Origin: Hygrocybe punicea
Lineage: Eukaryota; Basidiomycota; Agaricomycetes; Agaricales; Hygrophoraceae
Length of the DNA: 64,000 nucleotides
Assembly (NCBI GenBank): GCA_963556145.1
Contig: OY744465.1
Span: 5,146,001 to 5,210,000, forward strand
Direction of reading: 5' to 3'
The notes under the pieces: model-generated
Told to the model about the DNA's origin: nothing
The model's database searches: none
The model's input: the letters and a program-made list of their open reading frames with translations, nothing else
In this document: one piece after another, positions 1-12,949 of the stretch
How the letters are laid out: every line of letters starts with the position of its first letter
How positions within the stretch are numbered: position 1 is the stretch's first letter
Translations under genes and position numbers: made by a program

Positions 1-3000
1 TCGTTGAATGACGGGAACGAATCGGTGGATGGTCTCGAAGACTCTTCGAAAGCAAGATATCGCAGTGATTGGATGAGAAATAGTCTCGTCCCAGATATTA
101 TCGGGTTCCGAGCATAGTGTCCCTGGGGAACCGCAAGGAGCTCATTGCGAGTTTTAAAATGGGCTGCTGTTACATGTGTTTGCTCGATTTCGTCGGCAGA
201 CAGTGAAGCGAACTCGATATGAAATGCTTCATGGCATGCGGAGAGGAGCAGGATACCGGAAGGTGATGAAGCATCGCGAAGAGCTTGTTGGAGCACTTGA
301 GGGGAACTTGCTGCAGTCGACCCTTGTCCAGCAAAAACCGGAACATCCACTTGTGGTATGATAGCAGTCATTGCGACGAGGGGTTGGCGGTGGGTTGCGA
401 AGATGTACAATATGTTCCCGGGTCGATTCTTAAGAAGCGCTGGTCAGGTACATATGTCACACGAGCTGCGCGGAGAATGCTTGCAAAGTTCCGGGCATGA
501 CCACGGCACGTATGTCACATTCCGCCCGATTGAATGGCAATATTCTGAAAAGGCATGACGGTTCTCATTCTCGTTGCGTACCTTGACCTCCGATACTGGC
601 AACGGTCTCCACCGCTCCGGTCCCTACTTGTCGAACTATTGACAATTCCGAGACGGAAAGCTTAAGAGAATCGAGGATCTGAAAGTTGAAAGTTGTCGTC
701 CGCTTGCTGTTCTAAGAGAGCACTAGATTATCCCAAGAACGCACCGTAGATTCCGGAACACCTTGTGAGCCCGATGTACTGTTTTATTTGTACAAACAAT
801 CGTTGATTTATATGCAAAACATGGCGCTTTTGTAATAAAAAAACTTAAACGATCGACGAATGTATGACATGTATGACACTTACACTAGTTATTGAGTAAC
901 CCTGCGATCACGCACGATGCGGGGACCACCGATGCACCGGCAACATCATGATCCTAGCGCTGGTAAGTCTCATTTTGTTTCAAGAAAAAAATTACACATG
1001 TCGGCACGGCCTTTATCAATCCCGAAGAATAACCTCTGGGTTCCGGATGTGTTGCCATAGGATAATTTGCACACGTGAAGCTCAGCCTGACAACAAAAAC
1101 TAGATACGCCGTCATTGAGTAGGGCGTAACTTGCGCAGTCACGGTGACCGACGGAATTGGTGTACGAGAAAGAGAATGAAAAACGTGTCCAAATCGGGAA
1201 CGCCACGTTTTCTTCCCGCGTGGATCATCCCTTCTTATGCTTCCCCAGTGCTCCACATACTGGGTTCCAATACCCCGAGGAGAAATTTTACTGACTCAGG
1301 CAAAAGGAGAGCTGTTACGTATTATTTATTCCGCCGATCCTTTGACGCTTGGTTCAACACCTTCCCTTGTAGTTTCACCGCCTTTCCGCAGGTGAAGACT
1401 ATAGATTACTTACCACGGTCCCTTGGTACACCATGCCCTGCCGGCCTTATATCCGACTCGGACGACGAACTCAAGATGGTCAAGAACCAGCGTTTGTATC
1501 AGACCGTCCCAGTCGCGTTCGATTGCTTCGTGTGATCTCGCGAAGAAGGGTTCGTCTGGAAAGCCTACGTGAGCGAGCACATTGAACGTAGGTGCCTGAG
1601 ATGACATATTTGCAATATTTGTGGCCTCCGCCAAGCTTCATGGCGATTGTGAAACGACCAAATAACAAAGGTCTTTCGAGAGAGCCGGGATTAAGCCTAT
1701 GCTTCGCTACTCGTGAAATCTTGTGTCGGATATCAAAAGGCCACCACCCAATAATAGCTCAGAAGTCCACCACAGACAAGAGCGGCACTAGACCGTCGGA
1801 ATCGTCCGAACCTGTCACTGATGGCTTCGAAGGTATCGGGTTATCGTAAGTGTTGACAGCATATGCATCAGGGATCGACCTGCAATCATCCAAAATCGGG
1901 AGAGAACAGATTCTTCCTATTCATTATCTCTTTTGGAATGCTTGCTTTTGACATGCTTGCCCGACATAAAGGACAACGTCAATAGTGCGGATACGACTTT
2001 GTCATGGTTCGCACTTTGTAAATAGAAGTTACGTCGGCGTTGCAGTGGAAACAAAAAAGGGGCCCCGATCACAAACAGTGACTTGACGGTATCAGTAAAT
2101 TTACCGCCACGTGGAAACGGTGTTCAAGCTTGTGCTGTCCTAGGATGGTAACCGTTGCATCGATGAAGCGAAATCGGCCTGTTGGCGGTTGTAAACGAAT
2201 CGGTAAATGCAAGCGTCAATTGATTGATTACCGACGGCGTACCTGTTGGCGCCTCCAGATAGAGCTTGCTGTGTGCTGACGAATGAAGCACGGAACACTG
2301 CTATTTGCAAAGTATATCTGATCATCAAGACTCGGAAGCGCTTAAAAACGTACAAAGTTTGCTGGACTCCACTGTGGGTTTCCGCCCCTTTTGATACTCT
2401 TTATTTCAAGACTTTTGGGTATGTGGATGGGTATGATGTCCTGTATGAAATAGATTACGTGAGATGACATCCGCGGATGTAGAGCGGCTCAGCGTGCCGC
2501 TAGATGTTCTTAACTGTCAGTGCGGGACCGTAAATCACGGTGCAGCCAGGCAGCAGCGGCGACATACCCGAGAAATAGGATGTCTAGCCCGGTCCCGACA
2601 TGAAAGCTTGCATTTTCCCCGCCCGATAACCAGCGACACGATTATTCACAGATTACTCACATCAGCGAAGAATCGGGCACGAACTTGTGGCTAACGCTCC
2701 AAATTCCTTGGAAGGTCCGAGGCCCATTAGGATTGCTTTGCTTGACAACGATCCGTTGTTCCAACATCTCCAAGCAGGGGACACCGCATCCTACGATCAG
2801 GGTCAAATTATTAAGGATGAAAAAATATATCTTGTGACTGAATGCATCAGCGAACCAAGAAATCACACACCCGTTTAGTTGTTGATACGATTTATGGCTT
2901 TTCTGTTGCTGGACTCAAATGAAACCACAGAAGGTTAAGAGTATACTAGAAACGAATAGATAAGCATCATGAATAGAATGCCCGAGAGATAGAGGCAATT

Positions 3001-5405
3001 CACCACCGAGGTGGAACACACGGGACGAGAAAACGAAGCCGAAGATACCCAAAATTGCCCGCACAAAATGTCAAGGTAAGGATTACAGCGATTATGGAGA
3101 GACTGAAGATTTCATGTTGCCAGGGGGTTAGCAGGTGATTGCATTGCTACGATGTTCGTACCTCAAGGGTTGGCACTGGCCAGTAGAGAGGTACCGGTGC
3201 CAGATGCGTAAAGTCGCTCGTGGGGTATCCCTGCATTGTGGGGATGCCCTGGTGTAATGACTTCGTGAGTGTCCATGAGGATGGAATGTGATTCACATTT
3301 GCCAACCCAAGGGTGGTGTCGTCCCTCTACACCAGGGATCCGTAAGAGCTCTCCAAGGAATGCGGGGATTGGTCCTGTCATGCGTGTGCACTCCTTGAAT
3401 TTGATTGCCGCACAGGGTACTACTACGAGATGGCAGTCGGAAGGGCTCGCACCATCTGAGTTAACGTCATCACCCTGTCCTCAAACTCTCCACGCTTGTG
3501 ATCATCGAGGTCGGCGCACCATGCTTTGTTCCGGATCCCCGAACGTCACGTTGTGTGTAGAATCAGTGCTGTAGTTACGTTGAACATTGAATATGGAATA
3601 TTGAAGCTTACAATGAAAGCCGAACCTGTCGGCGTCGACGTTGCCCCGAATGACCGTGTGACATTTCACTTTGAACATCCGATCAATCTAGCGTATGGCT
3701 TTCGATTACTAGTAGATATCTGCACCTGTCAGAGGAATTTGTTGGCTCCTGGACGTGTATATGGACCGCACTGGCAAATCTTCAAGTCAAATGTATCGAT
3801 TTACAATTTCTGTAGCAATGAGTATGCCAGCTGACGCGACTCCTGTAAATATCCCCAACCAGGACGACAATCGCTTTACTTTTGACCGACGCATTTGAAA
3901 TCGCCGCTGCCCCGAAATCTCTTTCCCCAGTTACCCAAGCGGAGTGCACTGGTTTTGTCGTCACTGTTCAGCCCAGTTCTGGCGGCCAATCACCGTGCCT
4001 GGACATCATGCCGAGTTGTACCTGCGCACGATCACCTAAATGCATGTGTTTCCTGATCATTGATCAGTTATATGCATAGTGATATCGTTCAGCGGTGAAT
4101 GGCGACGAATGCAGGGATGGGGGTTGTCTTGGTGAGTGAAAAATCAGAAACCCCGACTCGGTCCTCGAGACTTTACGTCTGTGACCTGTAAATTAACCTT
4201 ATGACCGGTGTGTCACGGTTATTATACAACGTGGGCTTGGGAGACCGGTACATGGATATGAATCAGCGGATGTAGCGTGGACGAATGAGAGAAATCTTTC
4301 TGGGATCTTATTGGGTGCATTTCATCAAGTTACGGCCGGGCTTGGACTTGAACCAACAAATTCCGAATCCAAGTGTAGCAAGTTGACTGTACGGGGACTG
4401 TAGTTAGGGAATACCCTGCTTTTTGATCCACGCACGAGTACCGTGACGGTGTCTCCAGGAGACTCGGTAAACATCCAGGGCGTCTCTCCGAATCTCTTTT
4501 GCGGCAGCTGACATTTCTTTATTCTTTAGGTGATGGCAATAGGCGGTCAGCTAAACGGCGACTCAAATCAGTTGACATCATGATGTCCGCTTTACCCCCC
4601 TTGTCCAAGATCCAGTTCGCTACGCGAGATATCGCACTCGCCAAGATAGCAACAAATGTCATCATACTACAGCCTTCGAAGCCACAGTCTCTTTGTCTGC
4701 TAAATTGGTACCATTATCGCTATACAGCGATCTCGCTTATCATATTTCTCATCCAAACTTTCTTCTCAAAATGCGTAGATCGGGTCATGTTTGATGACAT
4801 CGTCGATCTCCTTGATGTTGAGGCTGATCCAAATCTGTCCGAGCCCTTGAAAGTGTAAACACTTTATATTCCGACCTTGCCCTTCTAGTATTAATCGAAT
4901 TCCCCGCTCCACCATGGTTGCTTCCATGGAACACCTGACTTTGTTCAATAGGACGCCTTCCCTCAAGCCAGCTGTGGACCTCAAAGCTAATGGCGAGGTA
5001 TCCAGAATGCGTTCTCATAAGGGCAACATACCTTCCCTACCTCAAGTTCGGTCGCCTTCCTTCATTCTTTTCAATCCCTGACATCTCTCCCAGACAAAGT
5101 ATTGCCCTTTGTGTCCTGCAAAGTTTACTCGAACGACACACCTCAATCGTCATCTACGGTCGCGTGAGTCCAACTGTCATCGGCGTCTTGACCGCTAATT
5201 TGATAATGGGCCGATATTTAGATACCAACGAACGACTTCACCACTGCAATGTATGACTGTCATTCGTTAATTCTGAATCCCGCTCAATCCCCACTCCAGA
5301 CTTGCAGTTCACAGTTTACCCGAAGTGACCTCCTCACCAGACACAAGCGGACCTGTGGTGATTCGTGCGTTTCTCCTACCATAGAGACATCTTGTTGTTT
5401 CCCTC
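1..5405. other. Gene-poor region, no supportable gene
   Basis: Only short open frames are present on both strands and none shows a recognisable domain or a convincing exon series. The least unconvincing are a minus-strand frame at 1634-1410 that ends at a GTAAGT donor-like site, and plus-strand frames at 3526-3834, 4499-4858 and 4990-5256. None matches a family I know. The stretch could be intergenic DNA or a decayed gene. I see no terminal repeats or transposase fragments here. Confidence 0.5.
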
Positions 5406-7811
5406 ATGACCCGATGCTCTAGCATGAACACGAATCGCTCTCGTCGAAAGTCTTGCCAGTCTTGTGCGGAATCAAAAATCAAGTGTGATCTACAATTCCC
5501 ATGCTCTAAATGCGCCGCCCGTGGGCGGCAATGCATCTTTGTGAACGATCCAGCGGCGTCAAGGATTAGGAAAATCGCTGCTTCTCAAAAGCTTTCTCGC
5601 CAAACTGGTGGTCCACCGGATGATATCTCATTACCTCCTGATCCGACCCACGTTTTGGCAAATTGTTTCCCGAGTTTGTCCTCAACCCCCTCTTCTCTTA
5701 ATCCCGTCACCACATCAGCACACTCCACAGCTATCGATTTTTCGTCATTTGAGTTTGACAATTCTTCTGGGTCGTCATCTTCGCCCGCCTCCTCCGATCT
5801 TCCAATATCACCGGGGTGTTCATCTCCGTCTTCAGCCGACGACTCACCTCGTTCCGACATATTCGACACCTATGGAGGTTTTTATCCTGTATACTTGGAT
5901 TCGGACCCCTTCGCTGTCAACCCCCAACTGTTCTCGACTGATGATTTGGATCCATTCTTCGATCAAATTTTTCCAGCTTGCACACCTGAAAATTCCTCTT
6001 TCACTGCGACTTCCATGCAAGTCCCTTTGTGGGCAGACACGCCCGACATACCGGACGAGCCCGCTGCACACGATTTTTTTCCTTATTCGCTATATGATGA
6101 CCCGACGACATTCTCGACATCAGCAATAATGGAACCGACAACAAACCTGATGTATAATATGCCGCCGACTTCTTTCGCACCTGCCCTTGAGGACTTTCAG
6201 TGGAACTTCGCAAATGTAGTCACCCCTGCTTCGGCCGACGCATCTCTGATGAACGATGGGCAGTACGCAGCCGCAGACCTCCAGCACTATCGTAAGCCCC
6301 TTGATTCCTTTTAGAATCGAACGCGGAGGGGGTCTAACACATCACGTAGTATATCTCTTTTTTTCGGCATTCTCAAAACAAATGCCACTCATTCATCCAG
6401 CCACTTGGTATCAAGAGGGCAAGCCGCCTGTCCTAATTCGCGTAATGCAAGCGTGTGGCGCTTTGTTTGTAAACACCCCCACGGCCTTAAATTTCATCTC
6501 GGAGACATTGAGTTCTACCAGGGAGGTCCTAATCCAAGCTGTCGTAAGCCCTGTTATTGCATACACTCATACGATATGTTGAATCTTTTGTTATGTTCGA
6601 CGCAGGCGAGGAATCCGACAGACTTGACCGAACAGACACATATCATTCTGGCGCTCGCCCTCTCGCAAAACATTGGTCTTTTTCACCGGAATCAACCCTC
6701 AGACAAGACAGTCCCTCCGACAGTTTACCATAATATGCTTGTTACGGTACGGTCCCCGTTCCAAAGAAATTTAATGATCTGAAACTTGCTGTTCCTAGAT
6801 GGTAAGGCGAAGCGCCTTGGCCGGGCATGTTGCCTCCTGGATGCCTGGGGATTTAACTGATCCGGGAGCACTCAATTCGGCCTGGCAGAACTGGGCCAAT
6901 TACGAAAGTCTCAAACGGTGGGTCGCTGCGGTTTTTTTTCTCTGGACGCCAGTTTCTTAATCTAGAATCCCCCGAATAGAGCTCTTCTGCTGGCCTATCT
7001 GCACGATTGCTATCACTGCATGTACTCTTCAACACAGTCCTCCTTCCAGTCATCAGATTTCAACATTAATCTTCCGTGCGATGATGCACTCTGGCAGGCT
7101 GGAAGCGTCGGTGAATGGTTTGAGACTATTTATACGCCCTCGCCTCATGGAAGCGGGTCAGTTCGGCTCATGGGAGTCGACATGGCATCGGCGCTCGCGT
7201 CTCTCGGCCAAATTCGCCTCCCTACCATACCTGTCTCGCAAAATCCATTCGCTAATTTCCTTCTCATCCATTCTCTCATGAGTACGTCCTGCCCGCCTCG
7301 CCCCATACAAGATTCCACCCAACTTGGTGTTCAAACATTTTCTGAAATCGATGCCATCGCTGGTGGCATGCAGAATGGAGGAACGCTGGAAAGGACGCTT
7401 CCCGCGCAGTACGCCCTGCACAACTGGCTACAGGCGTGGCTGTGTTGCCCGGTGCATACATCGTTGTTGCAGAGCCCGGGGAGAGACAAGCATCCGTCCG
7501 TGCTCAGCGCATTGCCTTTCCACTGGTTAGGTCAAGTGTCGCTTCTCGCCCGCCACACCAGTGCAACAAGCCCCAGGGAGGCAACGATACTTGGATTCAA
7601 TCCGGGAGACGTCTCGGTCGGCTCAAACAACATTGGCGTCCTGCTCATGAGCGGGTGGCTCGAAAACATTCGTTTGTTCCTTTCGAGGGGGGAGCCAATA
7701 CCCGCGCATCTATGGGATGACCTTGTCCAGATTCGGATGCACGTCGCGTCGCAGGTCGACGGTGATGGGTTACTGGCGTTCCCTCCCGATGACTGGTGTA
7801 ACATTTATTGA
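5406..7811 (+). CDS. Zn2Cys6 fungal-specific transcription factor
   Basis: Nuclear DNA-binding regulator of the fungal C6 class. Near the N-terminus six cysteines follow the pattern CX2CX6CX5CX2CX6C (starting CQSCAESKIKC), which binds two zinc ions and recognises CGG-type half sites in this family. A Ser/Pro/Asp-rich low-complexity stretch follows. The later exons resemble the fungal-specific transcription factor (Fungal_trans) homology domain, with HPATWYQEG, RALLLAYLHDCYHCMY and a terminal LPCDDALWQA segment. Five exons are inferred. Introns lie near 6292-6350, 6543-6605, 6746-6798 and 6918-6967, with GT-AG borders. A second ATG at 5424 is an equally good start. The gene converges on the kinesin gene downstream. 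Target genes cannot be told from the sequence. Confidence 0.85.
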
Positions 7812-8272
7812 TGGAGCCGTTGCCACGCGTTTGTGGAAGGTTTTCTTGGTTTTCTTGTTCTAGGCTGGCACCATCTCACTCATTTTCGAATCTGTGTATA
7901 TTACATCGAGCATGACTCTTTCCGATCCAGATCTCTTCCAATCTGTTCCTGCATATATATTATTATTACACCACAATTGTAACATGTTGTAAATGGTACT
8001 TAGTCCGACTTAGTGTAGTGTTCCTCAATTTCGTGCATGTAATGTTCACTTTCTACATTCAACGGATTATAACAGGAAGATCCATAGATAACTCGAGGAG
8101 AGCAGCGTGTGCCAGTGCATGCAGACTACATCACATACTCACGTTCACCAATTTGTGATGAAGAGCCAATGTCGTTACAGTCCATTTCCACAGCCATCGA
8201 AAACACAATCACGTATCCAGAAACCAGGTAATACAGTACTCAGCGCTCAGCACGCCCCCCCACCCACCCTAC
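7812..8272. other. Convergent intergenic spacer
   Basis: AT-rich spacer between the 3' ends of the transcription factor (+) and the kinesin gene (-). It contains AT-rich stretches such as tatatattattattac near 7953 that could serve 3'-end formation. No gene is seen. Confidence 0.5.
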
Positions 8273-11200
8273 TCACACAGGCAAATTCTCCTTCCCACTC
8301 AACACCTCCTTGAGCGCACTCCCCATTTTTCTGACCCCACCTACACTCTTCCCCTTGTCACCCACCGCCTCCAACTCAAAACTTACATCATCCATAGTTA
8401 CCCACTCCTCCTCAGGCATTTGCTCAAGCAAACTCGGCTGAGCCCCAACCTTCACCCGGACAGGAGACTCCGCGCAATCCTGTATCACGCCCAACCCCCC
8501 GGATACCACGTAATTCCGGTTCTGCTGCCGCTCCGCAAATGCGGCGGACGCCCCACCCTGCATGGGCATGGGCGGCTTCAGCTTCGACGGGACCGACAGC
8601 CCGACAAGACCTAGCGAGTCGAACTTGCTCACGAACGACGCCAGCGCCTGACGCTCCTCTTCCAATTTGGTTCGTATCTACCAATGCAATATTCCATGAG
8701 TGACCTAGAACAAAGATACGATGAAGGAATCGGGCAAACCTTCCTCTCTTTCTCAAGTTGCCTAACTAGCTCCTCTGCCCACCGCTCCTTCTCTTCCGTC
8801 TTCTTCACCGCGGCCTCCACCTTACCCATCCACTCCCGCTCAACATCCTCACGTACCGCACGCAGCGGCTCCCCCAAGTTCTCTTCGTACCCGGCTACTA
8901 CGATGTCCAACTCGCGAATCGTCTTCGCTTGCTCTGCAATCAGTTTGTCCTTCTCTGAAGGCGGTGCTGATGCCGGGAGCGGCGGCCGCGCGAGAAGGGC
9001 TGCTTCGAGCGATAGAATCTGGTTCGCTTGTGTCTCGAGCTGGAGCCGCGCCGTGAGGAGTTCTTGTTGGAGCTTGAAATGGGGGATCAGCCTGATTCTG
9101 TTTCAATGGGATACAAAAGAGAATCCCCTCACCTGATATGGAGACATGTCGAAATCGATCTTGACGGGACTTCCTGGACGCGAGTCGTCCCCTGTCATCT
9201 CGTCTACACTCTGACTCGTCAAGATTAGCTTCGTCAACTGGTGGATCCGCGCATTGAGATCCTTCATCGCCTTTGATTCGTCAATTTGCTACGTGACATT
9301 CACATCAGCCGCTAGAACTGAACAGAAGCAGTGAAAACTTACCTCGCGGGCAGACAGTCTCCGTGATCGGACGGGCGCCTCGGCCTCCCTCTCTGCCAAG
9401 CGCTGCTTAAGGTCCTCAATCTCCTTCCTATATCGCTCAATGAGCGCATCTGTATCAACAATCTCCTTCTTCTGTGCATTGAGCTGTTTTCGCACCGGAT
9501 CTGTCAGCGCATACTTGTCCATGGACCAGAGACAAGATATCCACCTGTACATTCTTGATTCTCTTCGCGAAGAGCAAGGTGCTCATGCTTTCCGATGTCG
9601 CGCCTACATCGGGGTTAATTGTGCAGATGACACTAATCCTTGCATTCCCCGACAGCGAGGGCTGGAGCATCCGCGTGAGCTTCGAATTTCGGTATGGGAC
9701 ATGATCACTGAGAGTTCCCCACAAGTTAGTGTGTGTATGTATGTGTAGATGAAGTAGCGAGGTCAACACACTTCTTTCCCTTCGCCGCATTCTCTGCGAG
9801 CGTACCAATGACGGTTCCCAGCGTTAACAAACTGCCGTGCAAAGGTTAGGCTTGAGAGTGACAGTATATAAGGATGCAAACACACCTAGTATTGATATAT
9901 TTTCCTTCTCTCGTCCTCTCTTTGTCCGATGTAGCCTTCTCTGAACCTGCCAGATCAATGAGGCTCTGGGGAAAAACTTTAGTCTGGCATTGTTGAGACT
10001 CAGACAAATGGACAAACGCACCAGCACCGACGTCTGCACACTCCTTCCCCCTCGTGCTTGGAGCTTGGAACCCCCCGGTGTGGGTGGAACCATGCCAAGG
10101 CCCGGTGTCCTCCTTCCTCCCGGTGTCTGCCTTCCAATCGGTGTCTGCCTTCCATCGCTTGCGGGCGGGAACGAAGCAAAATCCTCCCCATCGCCACCTC
10201 TTTCTCTACTCTCCACAACAAGTCTAAACACACTGTGACTTCTGCTACTCCGCTCATTCCAGTCCGTGCAGGCTGTCCGCCGGTTGCCCTCGCCTCTTTT
10301 GAGCACCTCCTTTACACCCTTTAGGCTGGTCACGACCTCTTCCCTGAGCGGTGTCAGCACGACGTCCCCAGCTATGCCGCCCTGCAGCTGCACGGGGTTG
10401 CTCGCCGCGGTGGATGGAGGGGCCAGCAGGTCGTGGATGGCCTCGTTATATATTTCGAGGTACGAGCACCGCAAGAGGTACTCGCGCGAGGGTGTGCTGC
10501 GGATGAACCCGAAGACGTCCTTCATGGCGCGTGGGATGATCCCCGGCTCGTCGTCGGTGCCACTGAGGGTAAATGTCTTGCCCGAAGCTGTCTGACCGTA
10601 CGCGAAGATAACTGCATTGAAGCCGTCCATTGCAGCGTGAACATGCGAGCGGGCAACGCTCGTGTAGACAGGCTTGTTAGCTGAACCCGTGTGGATCGCG
10701 TCGAAATTGAACAAGGCGGGGGTGGAAGACAGTTTGACGTGCTGCGGCTGAAGTTTAAGAGAGGTTGATGAGGTGGCCTCCCATGCGGACTGTTCAGCCG
10801 TTGGTCGAATTCTGGAGAGGACAGAATGTCAGACATGTATGTTTTGGTGAGATGTTACCACATCTAAGCGATACGCAAGGCACGCGCCCGCCCACCATCC
10901 AGTCCACTACTGCAAATTGCAGTCACTCACCTAATAGAAACCATTACTTTGTCCTCTTTGCCATGATCGCTCCTTAACCAGGTGTCGTCCACCTCGCCCG
11001 AGATATCGCCTGGTTCAACAGTTTGGAAATCCACCAGGACTTCCTCTGGATCGACCCGGCTCACGTCCATCTCGCTTGCGGACGGCATTAGTAGTGGACT
11101 GTCGGTGCCAGCCTTTCTGGGCGTCAATGGGGTCTTTGGTCTTCCATCTGTATCGGGAGGGGAAGTCTTGGTTGGGGTTCCTGGAACGGAGGGAAGAGCA

Positions 11201-11427
11201 GCAGCTTTCGGTTTTGGCTTGGACAGATGGAAGCCGCGGGTTTTGGACTCGGACGAGAGCGCTGCTTTGAACTTCTTGTGTGTAGACGCGAGGAGACCAG
11301 GTGTGTTCACTCGCGGTAGACGGTCGGTGGAAGGATTTGAAGCGGAAGAGAGGGGTCGCTTGGGAGTGAAGGGGACTGGTCTAGTCGGTTTAAGCGTTGA
11401 GGATACCTTTGACGATGAGCTCGACAT
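8273..11427 (-). CDS. Kinesin-7 (Kip2/CENP-E-like) motor protein
   Basis: Microtubule plus-end motor. The first exon (11427-10927) gives a Ser/Thr/Pro-rich N-terminal extension of about 165 residues. The motor follows over several exons: a P-loop in AYGQTASGKT (the TASGKT form is common in the kinesin-7 group), switch I NERSSRSHSVFR, switch II LIDLAGSEKATSDKE, and PYRNSKLTRMLQPSLSG. A neck and coiled-coil region follows (IERYRKEIEDLKQRLAERE; then Glu/Lys/Gln-rich heptads near 9100-8750). The C-terminal exon ends in GSALKEVLSGKENLPV. A variable Gly/Arg/Pro/Thr insert (GRQTPIGRQTPGGRRTPG) interrupts the motor between switch I and switch II. The family works in microtubule growth and polar transport. 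Internal exon borders were not all resolved. The gene lies directly downstream of the F-box-like gene on the same strand. Confidence 0.88.
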
Positions 11428-11555
11428 TGGAAACGGTGAGGAAAGTTGTTGCTACAAAGTACAGAAAAGTCCCCTGGCAGGGTTCGCGACGTTGTTCAAC
11501 CGTGAGAATCTCTGCCAACTACGCGCCAGTCCCGTGACCAAAAAAATCATCCGCC

Positions 11556-12788
11556 TTACTTGTACGACAGAGCCACACCTTCATCATCTTCCACACGAAA
11601 GCCGCGATATTCGTTCAAGGCAAACGCCCTTGGGATTATATGCGCATGGTGATCCCAAAGATTGTTCACGTTGCGACGGTCGAGGAACCGAACGGTCGTC
11701 AACGTTCTGGCGGTCATGGTTCTCAAACATTCAAAGACTCGTATGTATTCTGAAGCTTTCGCCTGCAATTGACGACACCGCAATCCTAGGATGGAAACAA
11801 CGGGGGGTAGAACGAGATCGAAACGAAGATAGCACCATCGGTCAAGGGAGATATCCAACTGCACCAGTTTGGGACAATATTTTGTCAGCGCGTTTATTTC
11901 TCTCTGCGGGATTTCGCCGCGATGGGACAGGACAACCTTGGTCAGGTTATGACCAGAAATGCGGAGAAGTGTCTCCCAAGTCGTGTAGTCTTGGTCATGA
12001 TAATATCCAAGAAGGTATACTATTTCCTTCAGGGAGGGGAAATGATTGGTGTCGCTGTCGGGGGCATAAAGCTGGCAGTTGCCCGTGGAAATGGTCAAAG
12101 CGGTCAAGGACGGCATCACAGGCAAAAAAATTGGCGTGGACGCCCCGAGCAGTGTGTCTGGACAGTCTATACGTTGCAGACTAGACGACGCCGCAAGAAA
12201 CATTGTCCAGTCATATGTGGTTGGTATGACATGAGAGGTTGGAAATGACAAGAATCGGAGGTCATGGCAGGTTTCCATGAGTGCCTTGAATATCGAGTAC
12301 GGGAGAGCGACTTGTTGATGTGGGGAAATTATCGAAAAAACAACGATGGCGAGGTTTGGGAGACATCGAATCATATCAGCAAGGACGTTCGAGTCCAGAT
12401 AGATCCCTTCATTTTTCTGATATCCCAAGGATACATATAACCGTCGTGTCCACCACCCCAATGGGTGTTCGCCCCACTCGGCGTGTCCTTTGGAAGCGAC
12501 CAGGATATTGCACAGCGAGGACAACACGACTCTCCGGCGGATTAAGATGCCCTCGTATAAGAAAGGGGTCGCCAAAGACCGCCATCTTCGGCAGACGAGG
12601 ACGAGACAGCGTTTCGTGGTGAATGAACACCTGAGAAGCGCATACCGACTTCCACGTACACAGCCGAAATATCGGTGGGTAGCCTGGGCCTCTTCAGGCA
12701 CCCAAGTCGCAAAATCGAATATTTTGAGCCATAGTTCAGGTGGTAAGAATGGAGTATATGGTAGGGAAGAATCACACAGTGAAGACAT
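11556..12788 (-). CDS. F-box-like / leucine-rich-repeat-type protein
   Basis: Single-exon frame of 410 residues. The N-terminus (PFLPPELWLKIFDFATWVP, then LVCRRWRSLATPFLYEGILI) has the F-box-like pattern by which such proteins bind Skp1 in SCF ubiquitin ligases. The remainder is rich in Leu and has degenerate repeat-like segments (PSLTALTIS, PSLKEIVYLL, PKLVQLDIS), as in the very large and fast-evolving Agaricomycete F-box families. No substrate can be inferred. The start codon at 12788 is chosen because it directly precedes the F-box segment. The frame ends 129 bp upstream of the kinesin start codon. Confidence 0.7.
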   Translation of the reverse strand: MSSLCDSSLPYTPFLPPELWLKIFDFATWVPEEAQATHRYFGCVRGSRYALLRCSFTTKRCLVLVCRRWRSLATPFLYEGILIRRRVVLSSLCNILVASKGHAEWGEHPLGWWTRRLYVSLGYQKNEGIYLDSNVLADMIRCLPNLAIVVFSIISPHQQVALPYSIFKALMETCHDLRFLSFPTSHVIPTTYDWTMFLAASSSLQRIDCPDTLLGASTPIFLPVMPSLTALTISTGNCQLYAPDSDTNHFPSLKEIVYLLGYYHDQDYTTWETLLRISGHNLTKVVLSHRGEIPQREINALTKYCPKLVQLDISLDRWCYLRFDLVLPPVVSILGLRCRQLQAKASEYIRVFECLRTMTARTLTTVRFLDRRNVNNLWDHHAHIIPRAFALNEYRGFRVEDDEGVALSYK

Positions 12789-12949
12789 TCGAATAGGTGA
12801 GGGCTCCCAGAAATAACCTCTTGGTCATTAGGATCCGCACAACAATGGGCATTTCCGAAATATCTTGGTCTAGAACAATCACAAGCACCGACGTCGCGAC
12901 AAAATATATTCACTGCTGCAGCAGATGCAATTCCGTAGAAGTTACGCTC

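Noticed and set aside
4320..4395. tRNA-like 3' half on the minus strand (GGTTCAAGTCC followed by CCCGGCC)
   Set aside because: A T-arm-like segment is present, but no complementary 5' acceptor strand (GGCCGGG) or D-arm is found at the right distance, so it is not called as a tRNA.
10982..12184. 400-codon plus-strand open frame
   Set aside because: It is antisense to the N-terminal kinesin exon and the F-box-like gene, has no domain, and changes character where those genes end.
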